Assembly: GCA_947472645.1 (NCBI GenBank)
Contig: CANJBQ010000029.1
Location: forward strand, 1 to 39,866
Origin: Burkholderiaceae bacterium
GTDB lineage: Bacteria; Pseudomonadota; Gammaproteobacteria; Burkholderiales; Burkholderiaceae
Direction: 5' to 3'
DNA length: 39,866 bases
Part shown: piece after piece, positions 22,199 to 33,758 of the stretch
Position numbering within the stretch: the first letter of the stretch is position 1
Layout of the letters: each line of letters begins with the position of its first letter
Made by a program: the position numbers and the translations under genes
The notes under the pieces: generated by a model
Database searches by the model: none
The model's input: only the letters and a program-made list of their open reading frames with translations
Told to the model about the DNA's origin: nothing

Positions 22199-23326
22199 TT
22201 ATGCGACGAGGTGTTTTTGAATGACATCTTCGTTGACAATTACTCCAAGTCCTGGTGAAGATGAAATTGTAAAAAAGCCATTCTCAGGAGTATCTTGGTG
22301 ACTCACAACATCTTGAGCAAGATATAAATGGGTAGGACTCACCCCCCAATTCACATTTGGTAGGACAGCGCTGAGATGTAATAAAGCAGAAGCGCCAATG
22401 CCGGTCTCTGCCATTTTACTGGCTAGATTAATTTGTAGACCAAAAGCTTCACAAATATGTCCGGCACCGATAACGCCGGATAAGCCACCAAGCTTTAATG
22501 TTTTGAGCGATACGCCCTGTACACCATCTTTAGATGCTTGCAAAATATCGTCAACAGAGGTTACTGACTCATCTAAGCCGATAGGGATAGGGCTCACTTT
22601 GACCAGCGCATGAGTTCCAGCAAGATCTTTCTTTGGTAACGGTTGTTCAAGATAGGCTAAGCCTGTATCTTTAACAGCTAGGACATAACGGGTTGCTTGT
22701 TCGAGGTTCATTCCCATGTTGGCATCCGAACACATTTGGAGGGTGCTACCAAACTTTTCTCGCATCGCCATTGTCAAAGCAATATCGTCATCAAGAGATT
22801 TAACACCGAGTTTGAGTTTAAAGAATCGATATCCATCGGTCCATTTCTTTTCAGCTTCTATAAGATCTTTATCGATACTACTATTACCGATTAGCCAAAG
22901 AGGCGGAACTTGATGACGCTTGGCACCACCTAATAGGACGTGAACTGGAACTCCAAGGTGTTTGCCTAGCAAATCAAATAAAGCAACATCAACAGCAGCT
23001 ACAGTACTTTTTGCATTTTTTGCCAATTGATTCAGTTGGCAAGTAATACCAGAAAGCTCAAGGACATTTTTACCGATTAAAAAATCGTGCATTTCATCAT
23101 GAAACGACTTCAACATATCTGGCAAAGAAGCACCCCCATGGCTTGGCGCAGAGGAAGCTTCACCCCATCCAACAAGACCATTATCAGCTTCAATTCGGAT
23201 TAATAGCGTCTCAACAACGCTGAGCTCAACCCCTGCCATCAGCACAATTTTATTGAGGGGTAGTTTGACACCAAATGCTTGAACGCTTTTAATGAATAGA
23301 GGGGCTGCAGTAAGATTCGTTGTCAT
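22199..23326 (-). CDS. Muconate cycloisomerase-subgroup enolase superfamily enzyme
   Basis: At 375 residues (ATG at 23326; a TTG at 23347 is an alternative) this protein has the muconate-lactonizing-enzyme arrangement of the enolase superfamily: KxK at Lys170/Lys172 (FFKLKLG), Asp201 (SDANMG), Glu227 (YLEQPL), Asp252/Glu253 (IGLDES) and the second catalytic lysine Lys275 in VSLKTLKLGG. This subgroup includes muconate and chloromuconate cycloisomerases, o-succinylbenzoate synthase and dipeptide epimerases. It differs from the region-2 enolase enzyme, which has the Asp/His dyad. Neighbours are not those of a catechol ortho pathway (no catA or catC), so muconate is not assured. It ends 10 nt before the Gfo/Idh/MocA start. 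Confidence 0.86.
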   Translation of the reverse strand: MTTNLTAAPLFIKSVQAFGVKLPLNKIVLMAGVELSVVETLLIRIEADNGLVGWGEASSAPSHGGASLPDMLKSFHDEMHDFLIGKNVLELSGITCQLNQLAKNAKSTVAAVDVALFDLLGKHLGVPVHVLLGGAKRHQVPPLWLIGNSSIDKDLIEAEKKWTDGYRFFKLKLGVKSLDDDIALTMAMREKFGSTLQMCSDANMGMNLEQATRYVLAVKDTGLAYLEQPLPKKDLAGTHALVKVSPIPIGLDESVTSVDDILQASKDGVQGVSLKTLKLGGLSGVIGAGHICEAFGLQINLASKMAETGIGASALLHLSAVLPNVNWGVSPTHLYLAQDVVSHQDTPENGFFTISSSPGLGVIVNEDVIQKHLVA

Positions 23327-23347
23327 AGTTAATTCCGTTGTAATCAA

Positions 23348-24244
23348 TTAGGGGTGTGTTTTTAGTTGTTGGATAGCTTCAAAAATGATGGCGTTATCTA
23401 AATGGCCTTTACCATCCTTTAGTTGCGATGTTAATAAGCTTATATAGATTTTTGCGAATGGTAAAACGATATCATGTTCATCTGCAAGGTCTTGGATTAA
23501 CCCAAAGTCCTTTAAACTTTGATCGACTTTGCTTTGCGGATTTTCATAGGATCTTTTTACCATTAAAGGCCCTTTGATCTTCATGACATTCGAAGCAGCG
23601 GCTGAGTTCTGTAAAGTTTGCAAGAGTTTTTCTGGATCAAGGCCTAGTTGCAAACCAAAGTGAAGGCCTTCCGCTAATGCTGCGCGGTGCAAGCCTAAAA
23701 CCAAATTAATAGATAACTTAGCTTTACTTGCATCTCCAACGGGGCCAATATATTGTCGATTTGGCGTAATGACATTGAGGAGTTCGGCTAACTGATCAGC
23801 TAACTCTAGTGAGCCACCAACGAGTCCCAAACAATCACCCCGTGCGAGTTGCATACTTGTACCGGAAATGGGTAACTCTAAAAATTGGTGACCCATTTGT
23901 TGAGTTTTTTCGCAGAGCTGTTTCATTTCATTTGGATCACATGTGCTGGTACAAATAATATGAAGGGGATTTTGTGCGTATTTTAATAAGCCATTCTCAG
24001 AAAATAAAGCTTCTTCTACTTGCTTGCTGTTAAAGACTGCTAGGATCATTGTTTGACAGGATGCTGATAATTCAGATAATGTAGAAAATCGATGTTGACC
24101 AAATGATTCAATCGCTTTTGGATGAACGTCATAGCCAAGGACCTTAATTTTCGCATCGTCAAGGCGTTTAACAAAGCTTTGTCCCATGAGCCCCAATCCG
24201 ACAACTCCGATCGTTTGGTTGTTTAGGTTCATTTCCTCACTCAT
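23348..24244 (-). CDS. 3-hydroxyisobutyrate dehydrogenase family protein
   Basis: The protein belongs to the beta-hydroxyacid dehydrogenase family (3-hydroxyisobutyrate, tartronate semialdehyde and related). The 298-residue product begins with a Rossmann motif GVVGLGLMG (residues 13-21), then the substrate-binding ELPISGTSMQLARGDCLGLVGG segment and the predicted catalytic lysine in GDASKAKLSINL. The C-terminal helix domain includes KDFGLIQDLADEHDIVLP. The ATG overlaps the upstream DctP-like stop by 4 nt. An internal ATG at codon 5 with a TGAGGAA ahead is another possible start. It probably oxidises a beta-hydroxy acid in the same pathway as its neighbours. Confidence 0.9.
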   Translation of the reverse strand: MSEEMNLNNQTIGVVGLGLMGQSFVKRLDDAKIKVLGYDVHPKAIESFGQHRFSTLSELSASCQTMILAVFNSKQVEEALFSENGLLKYAQNPLHIICTSTCDPNEMKQLCEKTQQMGHQFLELPISGTSMQLARGDCLGLVGGSLELADQLAELLNVITPNRQYIGPVGDASKAKLSINLVLGLHRAALAEGLHFGLQLGLDPEKLLQTLQNSAAASNVMKIKGPLMVKRSYENPQSKVDQSLKDFGLIQDLADEHDIVLPFAKIYISLLTSQLKDGKGHLDNAIIFEAIQQLKTHP

Positions 24245-25374
24245 GGTTTATTGGGTATTGGAATAATATTCGTCAGAGGCTGCACGATACTAGCTTGCAT
24301 TAAATCATTAGCGCTCCAAGTTTGATAATGTTTGGTTTGCGTCAAAAGATCTTGTAACATTTTCTCTGCTGGGTAACCTAGACTGCCAAGATGCTGTATC
24401 AAGTGTGCCTCTACCGGTTTAATTTTTTCTTTCCAGCGCTGTTGTTCGTCAGTACTTAAAGAAATAAACTCCATTTTATGGTCTAAAAAAGCTGAACAGG
24501 CACGAGCCCCTGCTAAGCCATAGAAGATTTGAGCGCCAGCTTGAGCGAGGGACCTTAGCCATTGATTAAATATTGGTTGAAGAGACAGAGGTAGTTTTTC
24601 CCAGAATTGTTTTGATAGACCGTATTCAAGATTAACTCTTACGAGGTTGGCGCTCGTCCGGTATTTAGCACTTTTGTAGAGTCCGACGGTTTGCGCTGCG
24701 CTATCCGAAATGGATACGGCAAACACTTTATCTTCCTCAAATTGTTTTTTAGCTTCCGGTGTACTACAACCTACTGGGATTGCGCCAAGAGCTGCAAAGA
24801 TATCCGATTCAACACCATTACTACACGCAATTTTTTGACCATCAATATCTTCAAGGGAGCGGATTGGAGATCGGCTAAATAAATTGTACTCACTGGTGGC
24901 AACCATTCGCCCCATATAGATATCATGTTTTTCTACATCTTGACTAAAGTATTTGCGGTAGAGATCTTCTGAGACAGCGGTAGCGGCTTCGGCACTATCA
25001 AAAATAAATGGCAGGCTTAATATTTGCGCAGCTGGAAATAGCTTCGCATCCCAAGCAGAGTAAACGGGACAAAGATCCGTTAATCCTGATTGAAGTGCTT
25101 GGAGACCTTCTCGTTCTGGGTGAAGAGAGCCGCCCCAAAAAGCTTTTACATTGATAGCGCCCTTTGTCATTAATTGGAGGCGACGAAAAGCTGGTTCAAA
25201 TACATCTTGAACTGCTGGTGAGTTTGCCGGAATATGCGCGCTGACTCGCAGAGTAAACTCGGGGACGGTTGTTGGCATATCGCAAGCCAACACATTCAGC
25301 CATTGACGAGCGGCGAGAGTTTTATCAATCACTTGTTGGGTACTATCGGTACCTATTATTTGACGGTGGTTCAT
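24241..25374 (-). CDS. DctP-like TRAP binding protein without a signal peptide
   Basis: The body of this 377-residue protein is a TRAP transporter receptor: HIPANSPAVQDVFEPAFRRL, GGSLHPEREGLQALQSGLTD, ILSLPFIF, SRSPIRSLEDIDGQKIACSNG and PVGCSTPEAKKQFEEDKV are the expected order of segments. These receptors normally act in the periplasm, yet the N-terminus (MNHRQIIGTDSTQQVIDK) is polar with no hydrophobic core. Upstream, the frame hits a TAA stop (25411-25413 on the plus-strand numbering) without any other start codon, so a longer secreted form is not possible. No DctQ or DctM genes are present. It heads the operon. It may be a cytoplasmic ligand-binding protein or have another role. Confidence 0.83.
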   Translation of the reverse strand: MNHRQIIGTDSTQQVIDKTLAARQWLNVLACDMPTTVPEFTLRVSAHIPANSPAVQDVFEPAFRRLQLMTKGAINVKAFWGGSLHPEREGLQALQSGLTDLCPVYSAWDAKLFPAAQILSLPFIFDSAEAATAVSEDLYRKYFSQDVEKHDIYMGRMVATSEYNLFSRSPIRSLEDIDGQKIACSNGVESDIFAALGAIPVGCSTPEAKKQFEEDKVFAVSISDSAAQTVGLYKSAKYRTSANLVRVNLEYGLSKQFWEKLPLSLQPIFNQWLRSLAQAGAQIFYGLAGARACSAFLDHKMEFISLSTDEQQRWKEKIKPVEAHLIQHLGSLGYPAEKMLQDLLTQTKHYQTWSANDLMQASIVQPLTNIIPIPNKP

Positions 25375-25518
25375 GGCTTGAGTAACTTTTTGAGGTGTTA
25401 TGTTCGATTTTTAGCGGTATTTAGTGCTTGTCTTTATGGATATCTTTCCCTCTATTGTAAGCAAACTAAGATCAATCAGTATTAAACTGCTGGTATAGCC
25501 ATCTTTTGTGAGAATCTC
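25375..25518. promoter_or_regulatory. Divergent intergenic region, no clear sites
   Basis: This 144-nt AT-rich gap separates the minus-strand DctP-like gene from the plus-strand nitronate monooxygenase-like gene, so it must hold both promoters. I see no palindrome or strong promoter boxes in it. Confidence 0.4.
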
Positions 25519-26475
25519 ATGTCCATACCTCTTGCGTTATCACAATTAAGTATCCCCGTGATAGGAGCACCATTATTTATTATTGCGCAACCAGACTTAG
25601 TTATTGCTCAGTGTAAAGCTGGTATTGTTGGGGCATTTCCTGCGCTCAATGCAAGACCTGCAGAGCTATTAGACGAGTGGTTAACGCGTATCAAGTCAGA
25701 ACTAGCACAAGCTAAACTTGAGCATCCTGAGCGTCCTATAGCCCCATTTGCAGTCAATCAGATTGTGCATAGCTCAAATGATCGATTACAGCAGGACGTG
25801 GATCTTTGTGTAAAGCATCAGGTACCGATGGTGATTACGAGTTTGAGACCTCCAGGTGAGGTCGTTGAAGCAGTGCACTCCTATGGTGGACTGGTATTTC
25901 ATGACGTGATAAGCGTCCGCCATGCACAAAAAGCGATTGAGATGGGTGTTGATGGATTAATTTTAGTGTGCGCTGGTGCAGGAGGTCATGCAGGCTTAAT
26001 GAGTCCTTTTGCACTGATTACTGAGGTCAGAAAATTTTGGGATGGGCCATTGGTATTGTCTGGTTCGATGTCCAAAGGAGAACATGTATTTGCCGCACTA
26101 GCGATGGGAGCTGATATGGCGTATATGGGGACAAGGTTTATTGCCTCAAAAGAGGCTATAGCATCACCAGAGTATAAACAAAGTCTTGTTGCAAGTTCAG
26201 CATCAGATATTATTTATAGTAATTTATTTACGGGTGTTCACGGCAATTATTTACGATCAAGTATTATGCAGGCGGGATTTGATCCAAGCAACTTGCCGCA
26301 AGCAGAAAAAAATACCATGAACTTTGGCAATACTTCTTCTAAAGTATGGCGGGATATCTGGGGAGCTGGTCAGAGTGTGGCGGGTATTGAGTCGGTTGAC
26401 TCTGTTCAAGAAATTGTGGATCGGATGGTACGCGAATTTGTCCAAGTTCAATCTCGTTTAAAAGTCCATCATTAA
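25519..26475 (+). CDS. Nitronate monooxygenase-like FMN protein
   Basis: This is an FMN-dependent TIM-barrel protein of the nitronate monooxygenase/2-nitropropane dioxygenase family (318 residues). Visible features are the N-terminal PVIGAPLFIIAQPDLV and GIVGAFPALNARP, the LVCAGAGGHAG flavin/substrate motif near residue 155 whose His is the usual catalytic base, LVLSGSMSKGEHVFAALAMGADMAYMGTRF for phosphate binding, and a C-terminal GAGQSV. Members oxidise alkyl nitronates such as propionate 3-nitronate; some act as enoyl reductases instead. The two following genes lie close behind on the same strand (33 and 31 nt gaps). Confidence 0.9.
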   Translation: MSIPLALSQLSIPVIGAPLFIIAQPDLVIAQCKAGIVGAFPALNARPAELLDEWLTRIKSELAQAKLEHPERPIAPFAVNQIVHSSNDRLQQDVDLCVKHQVPMVITSLRPPGEVVEAVHSYGGLVFHDVISVRHAQKAIEMGVDGLILVCAGAGGHAGLMSPFALITEVRKFWDGPLVLSGSMSKGEHVFAALAMGADMAYMGTRFIASKEAIASPEYKQSLVASSASDIIYSNLFTGVHGNYLRSSIMQAGFDPSNLPQAEKNTMNFGNTSSKVWRDIWGAGQSVAGIESVDSVQEIVDRMVREFVQVQSRLKVHH

Positions 26476-26508
26476 TTCAATGAACTATTTTTTTGATGTT
26501 GGTATGTC

Positions 26509-28137
26509 ATGATTCAAATTACCGAACTGCGTTTACCGATTGATCACTTACCTCAAGATTTGGAGGTAGGCATCTTAGGGCGTTTGCAGATTACAGTAGA
26601 TGACCTCATTCGCTTTCAAATTTTCAAACGTAGTCATGACGCCAGAAAAAATGCAGTTTTATCTTTGATTTATACCGTCCATGTGTCTGTCAAAAATGAA
26701 GAGCTAGTTCTGAAAAAATTTCAAGGCGATGCCAATATTCGTCTTGCCCCAGATACGTCTTATCATGAAGTTGCCAGGGCACCTCAGGACTTAAAAACTA
26801 GACCTTTAGTCATTGGTTTTGGTCCTTGCGGTATTTTTGCCGCACTCTTATTAGCTCAAATGGGATTTCGACCGATTGTGCTAGAACGCGGTAAAGCTGT
26901 TAGAGAGCGAACCCAGGATACCTGGGGCTTGTGGAGAAAAAAGATCTTACAACCCGAATCGAATGTTCAGTTTGGTGAAGGTGGTGCTGGATTATTTTCA
27001 GACGGTAAGTTATATAGTCAAATTAAAGATCCAGAGTTTTACGGTCGCAAAGTGATTGCTGAATTTATTAAAGCAGGAGCCCCCCCCGAAATAGAGTTTG
27101 TTGCTAAACCACATATTGGTACTTTTCGGCTTGTCGGTGTAGTGGAACGTATGCGTGAAGAAATTATTCGGTTAGGGGGCGAAATTCATTTTTCAAGCCG
27201 TGTATCGGAATTTTTGATCGAGAATCAAGCCATTTGTGGCGTTCGACTTGCTGATGGTCGGCAGTTTGATGCGGATCGAGTAGTACTTGCTTTGGGGCAT
27301 AGTTCACGCGATACCTTTTATGCGCTCCATGGTGCCGGGGTGTATATGGAGCAAAAACCTTTTTCTGTTGGATTTCGGATTGAGCATCCTCAGTCTTTAA
27401 TTGACCGCGCCAGATTGGGACCGCATGCGGGAAATCCTATTATTGGGGCCGCCGATTATAAGTTGGTACATCATGCGAGTAATGGAAGATCAGTTTATAG
27501 TTTTTGTATGTGTCCTGGAGGCACTGTCGTGGCAGCAACATCTGAGGCTAACCACGTCGTAACAAATGGTATGAGTCAGTATTCACGCAATGAACGAAAC
27601 GCCAATGCTGGAATTGTTGTGGGAATTAATCCTTCAGATTATCCAGGAGGACCGCTCGCAGGTATTGAGTTTCAACGTGCGATTGAAGCCAAAGCTTTTA
27701 TTTTAGGTGGTTCTAATTATGAAGCGCCAGGTCAATTGGTTGGAGATTTCTTAAAAGGGATTCCATCTACGCAATTTGGTTCAGTAATCCCATCCTATCA
27801 GCCGGGTGTTCATTTGACGGATTTAGCTACGAGCTTACCTGAAGGGGTCATTTTGGCAATTCGAGAGGCTATTCCTGAGTTTGATAAGAAAATTAAAGGA
27901 TTTGCCATGAACGATGCTGTTCTGACTGGTGTCGAGACAAGGACATCCTCCCCTTTGCGGATTACACGTAGCAGAGACTTTCAGAGTTTAAATATTAAAG
28001 GTTTGTACCCTGCGGGGGAGGGGGCTGGTTATGCTGGCGGTATTCTTTCTGCCGGTGTTGATGGTATTCGGGTGGCGCAGGCACTTGCCTTAAGTTATTC
28101 ATCATTTGGTAAAAGTGCCACAAATTTGCCCGTATAA
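26509..28137 (+). CDS. FAD-dependent dehydrogenase, COG2509 type
   Basis: This 542-residue flavoprotein belongs to the conserved but poorly characterised COG2509 family of NAD(FAD)-utilising dehydrogenases. An N-terminal domain of about 90 residues precedes the FAD-binding motif VIGFGPCGIFAA near residue 100. Other characteristic segments are ESNVQFGEGGAGLFSDGKLYSQIKD, SVGFRIEHPQ, YSFCMCPGGTVVAATSE and the C-terminal GLYPAGEGAGYAGGILSAGVDGIR. Length matches the family. The physiological reaction is not established. It sits between the nitronate monooxygenase-like and PpiC genes. Confidence 0.9.
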   Translation: MIQITELRLPIDHLPQDLEVGILGRLQITVDDLIRFQIFKRSHDARKNAVLSLIYTVHVSVKNEELVLKKFQGDANIRLAPDTSYHEVARAPQDLKTRPLVIGFGPCGIFAALLLAQMGFRPIVLERGKAVRERTQDTWGLWRKKILQPESNVQFGEGGAGLFSDGKLYSQIKDPEFYGRKVIAEFIKAGAPPEIEFVAKPHIGTFRLVGVVERMREEIIRLGGEIHFSSRVSEFLIENQAICGVRLADGRQFDADRVVLALGHSSRDTFYALHGAGVYMEQKPFSVGFRIEHPQSLIDRARLGPHAGNPIIGAADYKLVHHASNGRSVYSFCMCPGGTVVAATSEANHVVTNGMSQYSRNERNANAGIVVGINPSDYPGGPLAGIEFQRAIEAKAFILGGSNYEAPGQLVGDFLKGIPSTQFGSVIPSYQPGVHLTDLATSLPEGVILAIREAIPEFDKKIKGFAMNDAVLTGVETRTSSPLRITRSRDFQSLNIKGLYPAGEGAGYAGGILSAGVDGIRVAQALALSYSSFGKSATNLPV

Positions 28138-28168
28138 TCAATGAATTAATGACGGATAAGGATTTTCA

Positions 28169-28975
28169 ATGATAAAGATAAGTATTATTTTTGCAGTGAT
28201 ATTGATGTTCAGTTCATCATTGAGCTACGCTCAGTCTGGTGCCATTGTTTCTGTGAACGGCACAAAAATTTTTCAAAAAGATATTGAGGTATATGTGAAG
28301 AGCGCTGAGACAAGGGGCGTCAAAGACTCCCCTGAATTACGTCAAGCTATCACCAATGATCTGATTCTTCGCGAAGCAATCATGCAGGATATCAAAAAAT
28401 CTGGCCTTGAGAAAAAAGGCGACAATGCAGAAAGATTAAAACTTGCTCAACAGCAAATGTTGCAAGAGTTATGGTTTGAGGATTATTTAAAAGCCAATCC
28501 AATTACTGATTCAGATATTAGGGCCGACTATGAACGCCAAGCAAATTTAACGAAAGAGGGTCGTAATTCAAACGAGTATAAGTTTTCACAAATTGTTGTT
28601 GTTAGTGAGTCTGAAGCCAACGCGATCATTAAACAAGTGAATGATGGGTCTTCTTTTGAAAAAATTGCGAAAGAGAAATCTTTAGAAAAAACTTCAGGTG
28701 CACAAGGTGGCGCAGTCCCTAATTGGGTTTTGCCTGATGGAGTCCCTAAGTCCTTAGGAGATACATTTTTGAACTTATCTAAAGGAAAAGTAAGTGCTGT
28801 TGCGATTCAGACCAATTTGGGGTGGCATGTAATCAGATTAGATGATATTCGTAAGTTTAAGATGCCCCCTCTTGAAGAAGTTAAAAATAATATTTACCAA
28901 GGTTTATTAGGCATAAAAAAACAAGAAGCGGTTCAAAGCCTTATCAAAAAATCAACGATCACAAAGCTTAATTAA
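28169..28975 (+). CDS. PpiC-type (parvulin) peptidyl-prolyl isomerase, periplasmic
   Basis: This 268-residue protein assists folding of exported proteins. It has a signal peptide (hydrophobic residues 4-20, SLSYAQS cleavage region), a SurA/PrsA-like N-terminal segment (VNGTKIFQKDIEVYV), and a parvulin domain at about residues 130-228 with KFSQIVVV, EANAIIKQVNDGSSFEKIAKEKS, GGAVPNWVLP and GWHVIRLDD. The fold resembles the PpiC/PrsA proteins common in Burkholderiales. AAGGA precedes the ATG. Its last 8 nt overlap the convergent thioesterase gene. Confidence 0.93.
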   Translation: MIKISIIFAVILMFSSSLSYAQSGAIVSVNGTKIFQKDIEVYVKSAETRGVKDSPELRQAITNDLILREAIMQDIKKSGLEKKGDNAERLKLAQQQMLQELWFEDYLKANPITDSDIRADYERQANLTKEGRNSNEYKFSQIVVVSESEANAIIKQVNDGSSFEKIAKEKSLEKTSGAQGGAVPNWVLPDGVPKSLGDTFLNLSKGKVSAVAIQTNLGWHVIRLDDIRKFKMPPLEEVKNNIYQGLLGIKKQEAVQSLIKKSTITKLN

Positions 28976-29414
28976 TTTTTTTTGCGATGGGTGTTGATTG
29001 CTCAAATAAATCTAGCATCTCGATCCATTCAACTGGTATTGGGGTGCTTTTTTGATCCTGCCGATCAACGAAGACATAGATCATTTCACCACTGACTAGG
29101 TATTGGTCGTTCGAATAGATCTCTATCAAAAAAGTGATTGATGTAGTGCCGATTTTGCTACAACGCACTCCAATATCGAGAACGTCATCAAACTTGGCTG
29201 AGGCATGATATTCAAGACTTGCTTTTTTAACAAATAACTCAGTTCCTAACTGTGCTTGAAGTATGGGTGAAGGTAGTCCTACTTTTCGCCAATACTCCGT
29301 CAGGGCCACATCAAAGTAAGTCAAATAATGCCCATTAAATACGACTGCTTGCATATCTACTTCTGCCCAACGAACACGAAGGGGGTGGAAGAAGGAAAAA
29401 TCTGATTGGGCCAT
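28968..29414 (-). CDS. 4HBT-fold acyl-CoA thioesterase (YbgC-like)
   Basis: This is a hotdog-fold thioesterase of the 4-hydroxybenzoyl-CoA thioesterase/YbgC family (148 residues). The conserved N-terminal pattern is RVRWAEVDMQAVVFNGHYLTYFD, where Asp20 matches the catalytic aspartate, followed by EYWRKVG and a beta-rich remainder ending in VDRQDQKSTPIP. Substrates in the family range from short acyl-CoAs to aromatic CoA esters. The gene converges on ppiC with an 8-nt overlap, and no terminator separates them. Confidence 0.9.
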   Translation of the reverse strand: MAQSDFSFFHPLRVRWAEVDMQAVVFNGHYLTYFDVALTEYWRKVGLPSPILQAQLGTELFVKKASLEYHASAKFDDVLDIGVRCSKIGTTSITFLIEIYSNDQYLVSGEMIYVFVDRQDQKSTPIPVEWIEMLDLFEQSTPIAKKIN

Positions 29415-29449
29415 AGGTCGATTAAATTCAAATAATGTAACACAACAAA

Positions 29450-29470
29450 AAAGGAGCCAAAGGCTCCTTT
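29450..29470 (-). terminator. Rho-independent terminator of the 64-residue gene
   Basis: The 9-bp stem AAAGGAGCC / GGCTCCTTT with a 3-base loop is followed on the minus strand by TTTTTTGTTG. It begins about 20 nt after the small gene's stop. On the plus strand there is no T-run, so it acts only in the minus direction. Confidence 0.88.
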
Positions 29471-29489
29471 ATCAATGAAGTCGAAATGC

Positions 29490-29684
29490 TTAGTGGACGG
29501 TTGGAGTATTCCAAGAAAAAGTCACAAATCCAGCAATTTTCATCATTAACTCATTAAACTCCTCTTGAGTAACTGGTAGTAGACCACGGGCAGCTCTTTT
29601 ACGATTAAATACGTCTAGCTCTTGTACACTGGTATTAGAACTAAAACTATCTAATGCTTGTCTAGTTACATCATTCGTTTTCAT
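29490..29684 (-). CDS. Small protein of unknown function, 64 residues
   Basis: I do not recognise this protein. Support for its being a real gene is a CGGAG ribosome binding site about 7 nt before the ATG at 29684 (a TTG one codon earlier is less likely), and a strong terminator 20 nt past the stop, giving a self-contained single-gene unit. The product is soluble, with a polar Ser/Asn-rich N-terminus, a basic FNRKRAARGLLPVTQEEFNELMMK middle that could form a helix, and a short hydrophobic AGFVTFSW tail. No signal peptide, cysteine or known motif is visible. Its divergent neighbour is the DUF748 protein. Confidence 0.72.
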   Translation of the reverse strand: MKTNDVTRQALDSFSSNTSVQELDVFNRKRAARGLLPVTQEEFNELMMKIAGFVTFSWNTPTVH

Positions 29685-29780
29685 CAAAATCTCCGATATT
29701 CAACAATTAGCTAACCAAGTTGTGATAAATTTCACATAAACTAATTAACCTGTGTATTCAACGCAATGAAATAGATAAGG

Positions 29781-29808
29781 TTGACAAAAAATATCAATTT
29801 TTTAAAAA
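29781..29808 (+). promoter_or_regulatory. Possible promoter for the DUF748 gene
   Basis: A perfect TTGACA box (29781-29786) is followed after 16 bases by TAAAAA (29803-29808), a 4/6 match to the -10 consensus, in an AT-rich region about 65 nt before the gene start. The -35 is strong and the -10 weak. Confidence 0.4.
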
Positions 29809-29871
29809 AGATGTTATTTAATAAGTTATTGATATTAATAGATAAATTAAAATATAGAGCCTTTTAGCCCC

Positions 29872-33758
<3,887 letters not shown>

